This document shows positions 8,352-17,174 of a DNA stretch of 64,000 nucleotides, one piece after another. The DNA is from Paenibacillus spongiae. GTDB taxonomy: Bacteria; Bacillota; Bacilli; Paenibacillales; Paenibacillaceae. Both the position numbers and the translations under genes were made by a program. The DNA is taken from positions 602,501-666,500 of the forward strand of contig NZ_CP091430.1 in the NCBI RefSeq assembly GCF_024734895.1, given 5' to 3'. Each line of letters opens with the position of its first letter. Positions within the stretch are counted from its first letter, which is position 1. The notes under the pieces were generated by a model that had not been told where the DNA came from, did no database searches, and worked only from the letters and a program-made list of their open reading frames with translations.

Positions 8352-10067
8352 CTATTCCACCAGTCCGCCTTTGGTGCGGTATTTCAGTATGCCTTCCGCG
8401 GCTCTGTAGGCAAGCGCGCCTACCGTTCCCGTCGGGTTATAGCCGGCATTCTGCGGAAAGGAGCTGGCGCCGACGACGAACAGATTCTCCGCATCCCACA
8501 TTTGGGAGTAAGAGTTTACCGCCGATATGTCGGGGGATGTACCCATGATGGCGCCTCCCGTATTGTGCGTCGATTGATACGTGACGATATCGTAGGGCCC
8601 GAGCTCCTTCAAGGAATCGACGTGATTGGCGCCCATTTCCTTCAGAATTTCGCCGCACTTCCCGGCCAGGAACTTGGCCAACTCGCGGTCCTGCTCTTCA
8701 AAGTCGAAGGTCAGGCGCATGAGCGGATCGCCGAACGCATCCTTGTAGGTCGGATCCAGGTCGAGAAAGTGATGCCGGAACGACATGGACGATCCCTGGC
8801 CGCCGACGGAGAGCGCGCGGTTCGCGTATTTGAGCGAATTTTTCTTGAAATCAGGCCCCCATGTAGGAGTCCCGCCGGGAACCGGGTTATTCAAGATCGG
8901 ACGCTGACCGGTTTGGCTGAGCGAGATCGAGCCGCCATGGATGAACTTCAGGTCCGAATGGTCGAAGTTATCGCCGTTGTAATCGTCCAGGTTGACGCCT
9001 AGTGAGCCGGCTCCGGCGAAATTGTTGAACTGCTCGTTCTCGAAAAAGCCGACCGAAGCGCCCTTGATCACCTGATAGGCATAGTTCTTGCCGATGACGC
9101 CCGCGCCCGTGCTCGGGTTGTAAGGCTTGCCGATGCCGGACATGAGGAGCAGGCGGACGTTATTGAATACATAACCCGTCAGGACGACGATATCGGCGGG
9201 CTGCTCATATTCTTTGCCCGTCGTGACGTCGGTGTACATGACCCCCGTCACCTTGTTCCCGCTGCGCAGGATGCGCCGCACCTGCGAGTGGGTCCGAATT
9301 TCGAAATTGCCGGTTTTCTTGGCGACCGGGATGACCGTTACGACCGGATCGGCCTTCGCTCCGTATTCGCAGCCGAAGCGCTCGCAGTAGCCGCAATATT
9401 GGCAGCCGGCGCGGGAGATGCCGTCCGGATTCGTATAGGTCTCGGACAGGTTGGCGGACGGCATCATATACGGATGAAGCTTCATCTTCGTCGCGGCATT
9501 GACGAACTTGACCATGGCAGGCGATTTGGTCATCGGCGGCGTTGGATAGGGACTGGACCGTTTGCCGCCGAGGGGATTCTCATCGCCGGATATGCCCGCC
9601 ATTTTCTCGAATTTGTCGTAATAGGGCTCCAGCTTATCGTACGTGATCCCCCAGTCCTGGATGGTCATATCGGACGGGATTTTGTTCTTGCCGTAACGTT
9701 CGATCGTTTTGCTGCGGATTTCGAAGTCATACGGAAGAAACCGGTAGGTCTGCCCGTTCCAATGCACGCCGGCGCCCCCCAAGCCGTCGCCGATCAGGAA
9801 CGAACCGTACTGCCTCATGGGCAGCGCGCGCATTTTCTCATTGCTGCGGAAGGTGACCGTTTCCTTGGATAGATCCTGCATCAGGTCGTAGCGAACTCCG
9901 TAGCGAAGCTCATCATGGACCATAAAGTAATCTTCCGTCTTGCGCGACTTGCCTTTCTCCAAGCCAACGACCTTCAAGCCGTCCTTGGTCAATTCGGAAG
10001 CGATAATGCCGCCGGCCCAGCCGACGCCTACGATGACAACATCTGTTTTCGGTAGCTTGGTGGCCAT
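8352..10067 (-). CDS. GMC-type FAD dehydrogenase, gluconate 2-dehydrogenase large-subunit family
   Basis: A 571-residue flavoprotein. The N-terminal FAD loop is GVGWAGGIIASELTKDG, and the C-terminal catalytic block has STHNTGGAIMG (His) and NPTGTVGALAYR (Asn), as in membrane-linked sugar/gluconate dehydrogenases. Cys222, 225, 228 and 233 form CQYCGYCERFGC, a possible Fe-S ligand cluster like that in FAD-glucose dehydrogenase subunits. It has no signal peptide of its own and would travel with the Tat-signal subunit encoded 20 bp upstream. Expected role: oxidation of a sugar or polyol outside the membrane, with electrons passed to a cytochrome. Substrate unknown. Confidence 0.88.
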   Translation of the reverse strand: MATKLPKTDVVIVGVGWAGGIIASELTKDGLKVVGLEKGKSRKTEDYFMVHDELRYGVRYDLMQDLSKETVTFRSNEKMRALPMRQYGSFLIGDGLGGAGVHWNGQTYRFLPYDFEIRSKTIERYGKNKIPSDMTIQDWGITYDKLEPYYDKFEKMAGISGDENPLGGKRSSPYPTPPMTKSPAMVKFVNAATKMKLHPYMMPSANLSETYTNPDGISRAGCQYCGYCERFGCEYGAKADPVVTVIPVAKKTGNFEIRTHSQVRRILRSGNKVTGVMYTDVTTGKEYEQPADIVVLTGYVFNNVRLLLMSGIGKPYNPSTGAGVIGKNYAYQVIKGASVGFFENEQFNNFAGAGSLGVNLDDYNGDNFDHSDLKFIHGGSISLSQTGQRPILNNPVPGGTPTWGPDFKKNSLKYANRALSVGGQGSSMSFRHHFLDLDPTYKDAFGDPLMRLTFDFEEQDRELAKFLAGKCGEILKEMGANHVDSLKELGPYDIVTYQSTHNTGGAIMGTSPDISAVNSYSQMWDAENLFVVGASSFPQNAGYNPTGTVGALAYRAAEGILKYRTKGGLVE

Positions 10068-10087
10068 GTGTGGAATCCCTCGTTTCG

Positions 10088-10876
10088 CTAATGAGCTGCC
10101 ATGTGATCTTGCAGGCTGCTTGGGGCGATGGTTTGGAAATCTTTATCGATAATCGACGTATAGCTCATTTGGTTGCCGGGGTAATTGCGCATGCGCCACC
10201 CGTCCATATTGGCATTGCCGCCGTACAGCGGATCGCTGTATACCCCTTCCAGCGTGTTGCTCCGCAATACTCTGAAAAATCCGCTTGGGGATATCGTTCC
10301 AAGCTCGACCGCATTGTCTTCGAATGCCTTCAATATTTCGTCCTGCTGCTCGCCCGTCAGCTGTACGAAGCCCTTCTGGTACTGGGACTGGCTGTAATTC
10401 TCCATCTCCTGCAGGGCGATATCGTACATTTCGCGCCGCTTCAGATGGCCTTGGTAGCCCTGTACCTTCTCGCCCTTGAAATAAGGGGGAGACATATATT
10501 CTCTGGCGTTGAAGCCCCAGTCGCCGGCTAATTGGTGATCGATAAAGAAAGCGACTCCCAGTTCCTTCGCGCCGGGCCCGTTGTCATCCTTAGGGAAGAT
10601 CCGCTCGGTCGCGGCATCCACGATCGCGAACTGGTCCGGGGTGAGAAACATCAGCGCACGGTTATAGTTGGCCGGACCGGCAGGCTTGCCTGCCTCCGGG
10701 GCAGGTGCGGGGGCCGCAGGTTCTTTGGACTTCCTCCCGAGGAGGCCGCCCAAGGCGCCGCCGACGACGACGCCGCCTAACGCAAACCCGGTATTGACGA
10801 GGAATTTTCTGCGGGAAGGCTCCTGGACATCGTGATTTCCTTTATCGGGATTTTTATGCTCGCCGTTGTTATCCAA
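10088..10876 (-). CDS. Gluconate 2-dehydrogenase subunit 3 family protein with Tat signal
   Basis: The N-terminus carries a twin-arginine signal (SRRKFLVNTG then a Gly/Val-rich helix), followed by a Pro/Ala linker and a ~180-residue helical domain of the subunit-3 family, which chaperones and co-exports the flavoprotein subunit. The longest frame begins with GTG at 10885, but AGGAGG overlaps that codon; the TTG at 10876 lies seven bases after AGGAGG and is the more likely start, giving 262 residues. It is first in a two-gene minus-strand operon with the GMC gene. The tatC-tatA genes 3 kb away match its export route. Confidence 0.85.
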   Translation of the reverse strand: MDNNGEHKNPDKGNHDVQEPSRRKFLVNTGFALGGVVVGGALGGLLGRKSKEPAAPAPAPEAGKPAGPANYNRALMFLTPDQFAIVDAATERIFPKDDNGPGAKELGVAFFIDHQLAGDWGFNAREYMSPPYFKGEKVQGYQGHLKRREMYDIALQEMENYSQSQYQKGFVQLTGEQQDEILKAFEDNAVELGTISPSGFFRVLRSNTLEGVYSDPLYGGNANMDGWRMRNYPGNQMSYTSIIDKDFQTIAPSSLQDHMAAH

Positions 10877-11038
10877 ATCATTCACCTCCTGTAGATCAAT
10901 CCCTGTTATTATTTTTCCAATAATAGACGTTTATACATTTATCAAGAGAGGGAGAAGATAAAGGCAAATTTGAATGCGACAGCGATAGACGAAATAGCGA
11001 CAAGTTCGTTCTATCTGAAGCGATGTGGAGGAATCGTC

Positions 11039-11737
11039 ATGAGGACAACCTTAGTCTTAACAGCGATTGTGATCGGCTCGATGGCGTTAACCGGCTGTGC
11101 GGCAAATAATGGTCAAGCGAAAGCGAAGGTGAAGGTTCAGACTGTCCGCCAAAACCAGGACCCGTATCGCGGTCATACCGCCAATTTGAGCGATGCCAGC
11201 GTTATCCCGAGCGTCAATCGAATGAAGATCCGGACGACCAATGTACACGGGCATACGACCTCGGGGATGGGAACGACGGTATACAGCATGATTGGCAGCT
11301 CGGGACTGAACAGCGGCGGATTCTCATCGCATCTGGAGTCGAGGCTGAGCGACGCCGGAATCGATGGGGTGACGGTTTTCGTCATCGACGATATGGTCGT
11401 GCTCGCGACGGAGAAGCGTGAGACAACGGCGATGCAATACGATCCCATGCAGGAGAAAGTGCTTAGCGGAACCGCCGGATTCTCGGGCCATGGCAAACAG
11501 CCTGGCAGCAAACCGGGCACGTATGGAACGGGGAACACGATGGACGATAATTTGGATCAGGCGGAAGGCCGGATGAAGTCGTTCATGGGGGGCGAAGTGC
11601 GGGTGCTGAAGGTTACAAGCGCAGAGGCGGTAAAGACGATCAAGCAGATTCGCGCGCAGGCGGATCACGGCGGAACCCCGAAGCAGGTGGCGGAAGGCGT
11701 TCAGAAGCTGCTCGAGCTGGCGGGTAAGAAGAAGTAG
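11039..11737 (+). CDS. YhcN/YlaJ family sporulation lipoprotein
   Basis: A 232-residue lipoprotein: the signal peptide ends with LTGCAANN, whose Cys would be lipidated. The body has a YhcN/YlaJ-type segment (residues ~105-135, ending in VTVFVIDDMVVLAT) and a Gly-rich central linker, followed by a Lys-rich helix. YhcN-family proteins sit in the forespore or spore inner membrane and act in germination or outgrowth. GTGGAGG precedes ATG 11039, which is preferred to upstream in-frame starts because it places the signal peptide at the N-terminus. A strong terminator follows. Confidence 0.82.
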   Translation: MRTTLVLTAIVIGSMALTGCAANNGQAKAKVKVQTVRQNQDPYRGHTANLSDASVIPSVNRMKIRTTNVHGHTTSGMGTTVYSMIGSSGLNSGGFSSHLESRLSDAGIDGVTVFVIDDMVVLATEKRETTAMQYDPMQEKVLSGTAGFSGHGKQPGSKPGTYGTGNTMDDNLDQAEGRMKSFMGGEVRVLKVTSAEAVKTIKQIRAQADHGGTPKQVAEGVQKLLELAGKKK

Positions 11738-11784
11738 CGGGAACGCCGCGTAGGTGAATGGAATCGGTTCGTATAAAATTGGAC

Positions 11785-11820
11785 GACCCTCGTTTCGTAA
11801 TCGAAACGAGGGTCTTTGTG
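11785..11820 (+). terminator. Terminator after the spore lipoprotein gene
   Basis: GACCCTCGTTTCG and CGAAACGAGGGTC form a perfect 13-bp stem with a 4-nt loop and a U-rich tail. Confidence 0.85.
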
Positions 11821-12226
11821 TGTCGCGCATGTCTCGCGCGTATATGTGGTAGCGTGTAACCGCTCATGTATTCCAAATTTTCATTCATGAAAATAATACA
11901 CGAAAACAACGAAAGCCCTAACCTCTCAATCGTCCTTGCGGCTCCGAGGCCGCGCCAGAATGATCCCGTGTTCCTTCAAGCAGCCGGATAAAGGAAATCA
12001 ATGTGGTTGGATGGGAGAGTAAATCCTTACCAAATATGAGGAAAAAACAAGGGGTTACATCTACTTCAAACAAATATATTACATGAATACGCCCAATTTG
12101 TCAAATGATCGATCAAGTTAATCGTGAGTATGACGTTTGTCATCTCAAAGAGGTGTTATTCATGTGTACTGGAGGAGGCTTCGTTCCGGTACGATTAGGA
12201 CACATCGAATCAAGGAGTGAGGAACC
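11821..12226 (+). promoter_or_regulatory. Gene-free upstream region of the ABC/two-component operon, with an inverted repeat
   Basis: About 400 bp without a convincing gene. The notable element is ATGAC-GTTT-GTCAT at 12130-12143, a perfect 5-bp inverted repeat about 85 bp before the ABC gene and a plausible binding site for the NarL-type regulator encoded downstream. A small hairpin (GCGGC/GCCGC) lies near 11938-11955. I could not place a confident -10/-35 pair. Confidence 0.35.
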
Positions 12227-13111
12227 ATGGCGGCAGCCATTCAATTGGATAACGTGAGCAAATCGTTCAGAAGCAAGAAAGCGGTGGACCGCTTGTCGCT
12301 TACCATCGAGCAGGGAAGTGTGGTCGCGCTGCTTGGCCCCAACGGCGCGGGCAAAACAACGACCGTATCGATGATCCTGGGGCTGCAGCAGCCGACGGAG
12401 GGCACGGTGAAGCTGCTCGGCGGCGACCCGCAGGATGCGGGCGTACGCAATCGCATCGGCGCCATGCTCCAGGAAGTCAGCGTGGTCGATAGTCTGAAGG
12501 TGGCCGAGACGATTAATCTGTTCCGCAGCTATTACGATCATCCTCTGCCGCTTGAGCGGCTGCTGCAGGTATCCAATTTGGAGGCGGAACGCAATAAGCT
12601 GGCGTCCGCGCTCTCAGGCGGCCAGCAGCGCAGACTCGGCTTCGCTCTTGCGCTGGCCGGCGATCCGGACGTGCTGTTTCTCGATGAGCCGACGGTTGGC
12701 ATGGATGTTACAAGCCGGCAGCTGTTCTGGGAGACCGTCCGGGCTATGGCCGGCCGGGGCCGTACGATCGTGCTGACGACCCATTACTTGGAGGAAGCCG
12801 ACAGCGTCGCCGACCGCATCGTCGTGATCAACAATGGCCAGCTGGTCGCTGACGGCACGCCGAGCGAAATTAAAGCCGGCACGAACGGAAGGGTCATCTC
12901 CTTCACAGCCGGGTCATCCGTGACGACTGAGCTGCTGCGGACGATCCCCGGAGTGGGCGAGATCGAGTGGAACCATAACCGGGTGAAGCTGAAGAGCGCG
13001 GATACGGACCGGCTGATCGCCAGCCTCATCCACCATGGGATTGAGATGAGAGACATTGAAATCGTAAGCGGCGGGCTTGAGGAAGCCTTCCAAGCACTCG
13101 TAAATAAATAA
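12227..13111 (+). CDS. ABC transporter ATP-binding protein (drug/lipid exporter type)
   Basis: A 294-residue ATPase with Walker A GPNGAGKTTT, Q-loop, signature SGGQQRR, Walker B VLFLDEPT and the H-loop LTTHYLEEAD. The extended C-terminal ~80 residues are typical of ABC-2 exporters. It pairs with the permease at 13136. The four-gene order ATPase-permease-kinase-regulator matches the yvfRSTU and linearmycin-resistance (lnr) type loci of Bacillus, where the exporter protects against a membrane-active compound. The substrate here is inferred only from that resemblance. Confidence 0.9.
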   Translation: MAAAIQLDNVSKSFRSKKAVDRLSLTIEQGSVVALLGPNGAGKTTTVSMILGLQQPTEGTVKLLGGDPQDAGVRNRIGAMLQEVSVVDSLKVAETINLFRSYYDHPLPLERLLQVSNLEAERNKLASALSGGQQRRLGFALALAGDPDVLFLDEPTVGMDVTSRQLFWETVRAMAGRGRTIVLTTHYLEEADSVADRIVVINNGQLVADGTPSEIKAGTNGRVISFTAGSSVTTELLRTIPGVGEIEWNHNRVKLKSADTDRLIASLIHHGIEMRDIEIVSGGLEEAFQALVNK

Positions 13112-13135
13112 TCTATTGAAGAGAGGCGATATTTA

Positions 13136-13888
13136 ATGAATAAGACGATAAGAGCCACATGGGCTCAGATCAAGGCGGAAATTTTACGAACGATCCGGAA
13201 CAAGCGGTTTGTTATCTTCACGATTGTCATGCCTGCAGTATTCTATTTCATTTTCACCAGCACGGTGGGGGATAACACGCAGGTTGGAGGGACGGACTGG
13301 AAAGCCTATTACTTAATGTCCATGACGACCTACGGCGTTATCGGGGCGAGCGTCACCTCACTCGCGATCCGTTTCGCGCGGGAACGCTCGCAGGGCTGGA
13401 ACAGGCTGATGCGGATTACCCCGCTCCCCGGATGGGCGCAGATCACGGCCAAAGTAGCCGGGCAAGGGCTGTTGAATTTAGGCGTGATCCTGTTCATGTT
13501 CCTGATGGGCGCCTTGGTCAAGGACGTGCGGCTGTCTGCGCTGCAATGGATTGAGAGCGGCTTGTGGATATGGCTGGGCGCATTCGCGTTCATGTCGCTC
13601 GGCACGCTTCTTGGCACGATTCGCAATGTAGAAGTGGTTCAGGTTGTCGGCAATCTGGTCTATATGGCGATGTCCATCGTGGGGGGATTGTGGATGCCGA
13701 CGGCTACAATGCCCGATCTGATGCAGAAGATAGCGAAGCTAATGCCGACTTACCAGCTTGGCCAGGGTGCATGGAGCATCGTTGGCGGAAGGACGGTCGA
13801 ATGGTTAGGCGTGGCAATTTTGGCTGCTTATGTCGCCGTGTTTATGATACTATCTACGTATATTATGCGTAAGCAGGAAGCGGTGTAA
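13136..13888 (+). CDS. ABC-2 type transporter permease
   Basis: A 250-residue membrane protein with six hydrophobic segments: an N-terminal one after a charged start, the ABC-2 core at residues ~55-200, and a last segment before the tail ending RKQEAV. The stretch RERSQGWNRLMRITPLPGW is the cytoplasmic coupling region seen in this permease type. GAGAGGCG lies before the ATG, 24 bp after the ATPase gene. It should form the membrane half of the exporter encoded at 12227. Confidence 0.88.
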   Translation: MNKTIRATWAQIKAEILRTIRNKRFVIFTIVMPAVFYFIFTSTVGDNTQVGGTDWKAYYLMSMTTYGVIGASVTSLAIRFARERSQGWNRLMRITPLPGWAQITAKVAGQGLLNLGVILFMFLMGALVKDVRLSALQWIESGLWIWLGAFAFMSLGTLLGTIRNVEVVQVVGNLVYMAMSIVGGLWMPTATMPDLMQKIAKLMPTYQLGQGAWSIVGGRTVEWLGVAILAAYVAVFMILSTYIMRKQEAV

Positions 13889-13893
13889 CGAGA

Positions 13894-15036
13894 ATGAAGA
13901 ATAAACAAACGCGGCCGCGGGAAGGGCCGCCTTTTGTCTTTACGTTCGTCTGGCTCTTTTATTTGGTTTTCCCTTTGCATACCATCCTTCAGCAGCCGAT
14001 CGGCGAAATGGCGGTCGACTTTATTCTAATACTCGTCTTCACGGCCAGCTATATCGTCAGCTTCCGGTATTATAAGGGAAGATTTGCTCTTATTATCGTA
14101 CAGCTTCTTATCGTGGCGGTTTTTAGTCTCCGCTATCATGTGAATTTTCTCTATATGGCCTTCTATCCGTCGCCTGTTATCGGAACATTGCCTTCGGTAA
14201 AACGTATGCTTCTTGCAATGGGCGGAATGCTGCTCTTATTCGGTTCGGTCTTCCTGTATTATGATATCTTCAACGATAGCGATCAACTGCTGTCACTGCT
14301 GCCGGCCATGCTCGTCATGCTTTTGATGCCTGTAGCGATGCGTTTCGGCTGGAAGTCGCGCGAGCTGCGCGGCAAGCTGACCTTGGCTAATGAAGAAATT
14401 GCACGGCTGTCGAAGAACGAGGAGAGGCAGCGTATTTCGAGAGATCTGCACGATACGCTCGGTCATACGCTGTCGCTCATCACGCTTAAGAGCGAGCTGG
14501 CGGAGAGATTGATCGTGAAGAATCCGGAGCGGGCAGCCAAGGAAGTGAGAGATATTCAAGCTACATCGCGAGCCGCGCTCAATCAGGTGCGGGAGCTCGT
14601 ATCGGGCATGAATGCCGTCACAGTTCGCGATGAGATCGATCATGCGAAGCAGATTCTTGCCGCTGCGGGGATCGTGTTGGAGACGAAAGGGGATTTCGGC
14701 AAGCCGGCGGTTTCGTCGGTGATCGATAATATTCTGGGCATGTGCCTGCGCGAAGCCGTCACGAACGTGGTCAAGCACAGCCGGGCGGAAACATGCACGG
14801 TAGAGCTGGCCGAAGAGCCCGGACGGATGCTGCTGTCCGTATCCGATAACGGGATCGGAAACGCCTCGGCTGCCGGGGAGGACCGTACGGGCTGCAACGG
14901 GATTAAAGGGATGAGCGACAGACTCAAGCTCGTGGAGGGCGAGCTTCAATTCGCGCAGGACGGCGGCCGCGGCGGCACCCGGCTGACGTTCATCGTGCCG
15001 TTGGTGGCCAAATCGATCGTGAAGGAGGGAACGTGA
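13894..15036 (+). CDS. Sensor histidine kinase, DesK/NarX type (HisKA_3)
   Basis: A 380-residue membrane kinase: about five N-terminal membrane segments (residues ~12-150) with almost no external loop, a coiled linker, the dimerisation box RQRISRDLHDTLGHTL with phospho-acceptor His186, and a HATPase domain (SVSDNGIG, GIKGMSDRL). A sensor built only of membrane helices fits intramembrane sensing of lipid state or a membrane-active compound, as for DesK and LnrJ. It starts 5 bp after the permease stop, so the transporter and sensor are one operon. Confidence 0.9.
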   Translation: MKNKQTRPREGPPFVFTFVWLFYLVFPLHTILQQPIGEMAVDFILILVFTASYIVSFRYYKGRFALIIVQLLIVAVFSLRYHVNFLYMAFYPSPVIGTLPSVKRMLLAMGGMLLLFGSVFLYYDIFNDSDQLLSLLPAMLVMLLMPVAMRFGWKSRELRGKLTLANEEIARLSKNEERQRISRDLHDTLGHTLSLITLKSELAERLIVKNPERAAKEVRDIQATSRAALNQVRELVSGMNAVTVRDEIDHAKQILAAAGIVLETKGDFGKPAVSSVIDNILGMCLREAVTNVVKHSRAETCTVELAEEPGRMLLSVSDNGIGNASAAGEDRTGCNGIKGMSDRLKLVEGELQFAQDGGRGGTRLTFIVPLVAKSIVKEGT

Positions 15037-15039
15037 GGG

Positions 15040-15642
15040 ATGAGAATCTTACTGGCTGAAGATCAGGCGATGCTCAGAAGCGCGATGAGCGCCTTGCTCG
15101 ATATGGAGGACGACATCGAGGTGATCGGGGAAGCGGAGAATGGGGAGCAGGCGCTTGCGATGACGCGGGACTTACAGCCCGATCTATGCCTGCTCGATAT
15201 CGAGATGCCTCACATGAGCGGCTTGGAAGTAGCGGAACAATTGAAGAATCAAGGCTCGCCATGCAAAATCGTGATCCTGACGACATTCTCGCGCGTCGGA
15301 TATTTCCAGCGCGCCATGAGAGCGGGTGTCCGCGGCTTCCTGCTCAAGGACTCGCCGATCGGGGAGCTTGCGGACGCGCTGCGCACCGTTCAGGGAGGCG
15401 GACGTGCGGTTAGCCCCGCGCTCGCCTTGACGTTCTGGGAAGCGGAGAACCCGCTGACGGAACGGGAGCGCGAAGTATTGAAGCTGGCGGCGGAAGGGCT
15501 TCCGGCGGGCGAAATCGCGCAGCGTCTGCATCTGACCGCGGGTACAGTGCGGAACTATCTGTCCGAAGCGTTCCAGAAGCTGGAGGCGAAGAACCGCATC
15601 GACGCGATCGCGATTGCCGGCAAAAACGGGTGGTTGGATTAA
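15040..15642 (+). CDS. NarL/FixJ-family response regulator
   Basis: A 200-residue regulator. The receiver domain has the acidic pair (AEDQ), phospho-acceptor Asp53 in LCLLDIEMP and Lys in FLLKDSP; the C-terminal LuxR-type HTH begins PLTEREREVLKLAAEG and ends near residue 195. GGAGGGAACGTGAGGG precedes the ATG, only 3 bp after the kinase gene. It should be phosphorylated by that kinase and activate the exporter genes, perhaps through the inverted repeat at 12130. Confidence 0.92.
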   Translation: MRILLAEDQAMLRSAMSALLDMEDDIEVIGEAENGEQALAMTRDLQPDLCLLDIEMPHMSGLEVAEQLKNQGSPCKIVILTTFSRVGYFQRAMRAGVRGFLLKDSPIGELADALRTVQGGGRAVSPALALTFWEAENPLTEREREVLKLAAEGLPAGEIAQRLHLTAGTVRNYLSEAFQKLEAKNRIDAIAIAGKNGWLD

Positions 15643-15749
15643 CGCTGCGGACGGTAACTCTTAGATTTCAGCAAAATTTGTAAAAGGGAGGCTGGTTCAT
15701 GCTATAATCTAGCAGATTATCCGCAGTCGATAGGAGGATACATAGCGAG

Positions 15750-17153
15750 ATGAGAGGAATGAAAGGGAGTCTTTGCTTAACCATCAGCATAGCTATTATT
15801 GTTATCTTTGCCTTCCCTGGCAGTACGTACGCAGCAAACGAGCCTCCTAGCTATTGGGCCGTTAAAGATATTCAAGAGGCGAAAGAAAGCCGTATCGCTC
15901 CGGGCTGGGTCGAGGGCCATTACCGAGGGGCCATTACGAGAGCGCAATTCTCCGAGATGATCGTCCTGCTCTATGAAGCCGTGACGGGCCGGGAGCTGCC
16001 GGATCCCGGCAGTAACCCGTTTCGCGATACCCGGAACTACTATGTAGGTCAGGCCTATGAGCTCGGGGTGATCAAAGGAACGAGCCGGAACACCTTTTCT
16101 CCCAGCGCTCCGATATCGCGGGAACAGCTGGCGGTCATGGTCTATAATATGCTAATTAAAGCCGGATTCCGGGATAAGCTGCAGACCAGCGGCATTCCGA
16201 CGTTCGCCGACAGCAAGAAGATCGCCGCATGGTCCGAGGATGCGGTCGGGATTCTCGCCGCAAGCGGTCTCATGCAGGGCAGCGAATATAAGAACAACGT
16301 CTGGTTCATGCCGAAGCAGACGACATCCATCGAGCAGGCCATTGTTCTGGTCAACCGGATCAATAAGCAGTATGGGACGTTCTTCGTCAAGAATGAGTAT
16401 GATTTGCTGGAAGCCGTCGAGACGGGCGTGTCATTCGTCATTCTTGACGAGCAGACGAAGCAGATCTATGCCAAGGCGCAGTCGGTACTGACGGATATTA
16501 TTAAGCCCGGCATGAGCGATTATGAGAAAGAGCTGGCCATTCACGACTATCTGGTGCTCCATGTCGCTTACGATTACGATAACTACAGTATGGGGAAAGT
16601 ACCGGATGCATCTTACAGCGCTTATGGTACGCTTATAGACGGCATCGCCGTCTGCCAAGGCTATGCGAACACCGCCAAGCTGCTGCTGAATATGGCTGGC
16701 ATTGAAGCTCATATCGTAACGGGAAAAGTGAAGGGCGAGCTGCACACCTGGAATAAAGTCCGTATCGGCGGGGAGTATTATAATCTCGACGTTACATGGG
16801 ATGATCCGGTGCCCGACGTGCCGGGGCAGGTCTCTTACGGCTATTTCAACGTAACGGACAAGCAGCTTCGCATCGATCACAGCTGGCAGGACGAGCTGCC
16901 CTTAGCGACAGCGGACAAGTATAATTATTATGTGTTCAATGGATTGACCGTAGGGAGCTTGGCCGAGTTTGAAGACCGTATCGCCAAAGCGATCGAGATG
17001 CGAGCGGATTCCGTTACGGTAAAGCGGATGTATACGGACGGAGATGGCGTTGAAGGCCTTAGCGCAATCGTCTTTCGTTACCCGTTGGTGAACTGCTATT
17101 CGTATTCGCTGGGCAGTGACGGCGTCATTACAATCACATTTCAATATTTATAA
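15750..17153 (+). CDS. Exported SLH-domain protein with transglutaminase-like domain
   Basis: A 467-residue protein with a signal peptide (residues 1-28, cleavage near TYAAN), then three S-layer homology repeats (about 30-90, 95-150, 155-205; the ITRAQF, ISREQL and TSIEQA blocks are the conserved helices), anchoring it to secondary cell-wall polymer. Residues ~250-400 are a transglutaminase-like fold with a Cys302-His332-Asp347 triad in VCQGYA, HTWNKV and NLDVTWDDP. Such proteins cross-link or cleave wall peptides at the surface. The start is at 15750, 12 bases after AGGAGG. Confidence 0.9.
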   Translation: MRGMKGSLCLTISIAIIVIFAFPGSTYAANEPPSYWAVKDIQEAKESRIAPGWVEGHYRGAITRAQFSEMIVLLYEAVTGRELPDPGSNPFRDTRNYYVGQAYELGVIKGTSRNTFSPSAPISREQLAVMVYNMLIKAGFRDKLQTSGIPTFADSKKIAAWSEDAVGILAASGLMQGSEYKNNVWFMPKQTTSIEQAIVLVNRINKQYGTFFVKNEYDLLEAVETGVSFVILDEQTKQIYAKAQSVLTDIIKPGMSDYEKELAIHDYLVLHVAYDYDNYSMGKVPDASYSAYGTLIDGIAVCQGYANTAKLLLNMAGIEAHIVTGKVKGELHTWNKVRIGGEYYNLDVTWDDPVPDVPGQVSYGYFNVTDKQLRIDHSWQDELPLATADKYNYYVFNGLTVGSLAEFEDRIAKAIEMRADSVTVKRMYTDGDGVEGLSAIVFRYPLVNCYSYSLGSDGVITITFQYL

Positions 17154-17174
17154 AATGGATGGGAGCACCCTAGC

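Noticed and set aside
12162-12257. A 31-codon ORF (start MCTGGGFVPVRLG) with AAAGAGGTG upstream, overlapping the ABC gene start
   Set aside because: It overlaps the ABC coding sequence by 31 bp, its composition is unremarkable and the overlap is long for a leader; not strong enough to call.
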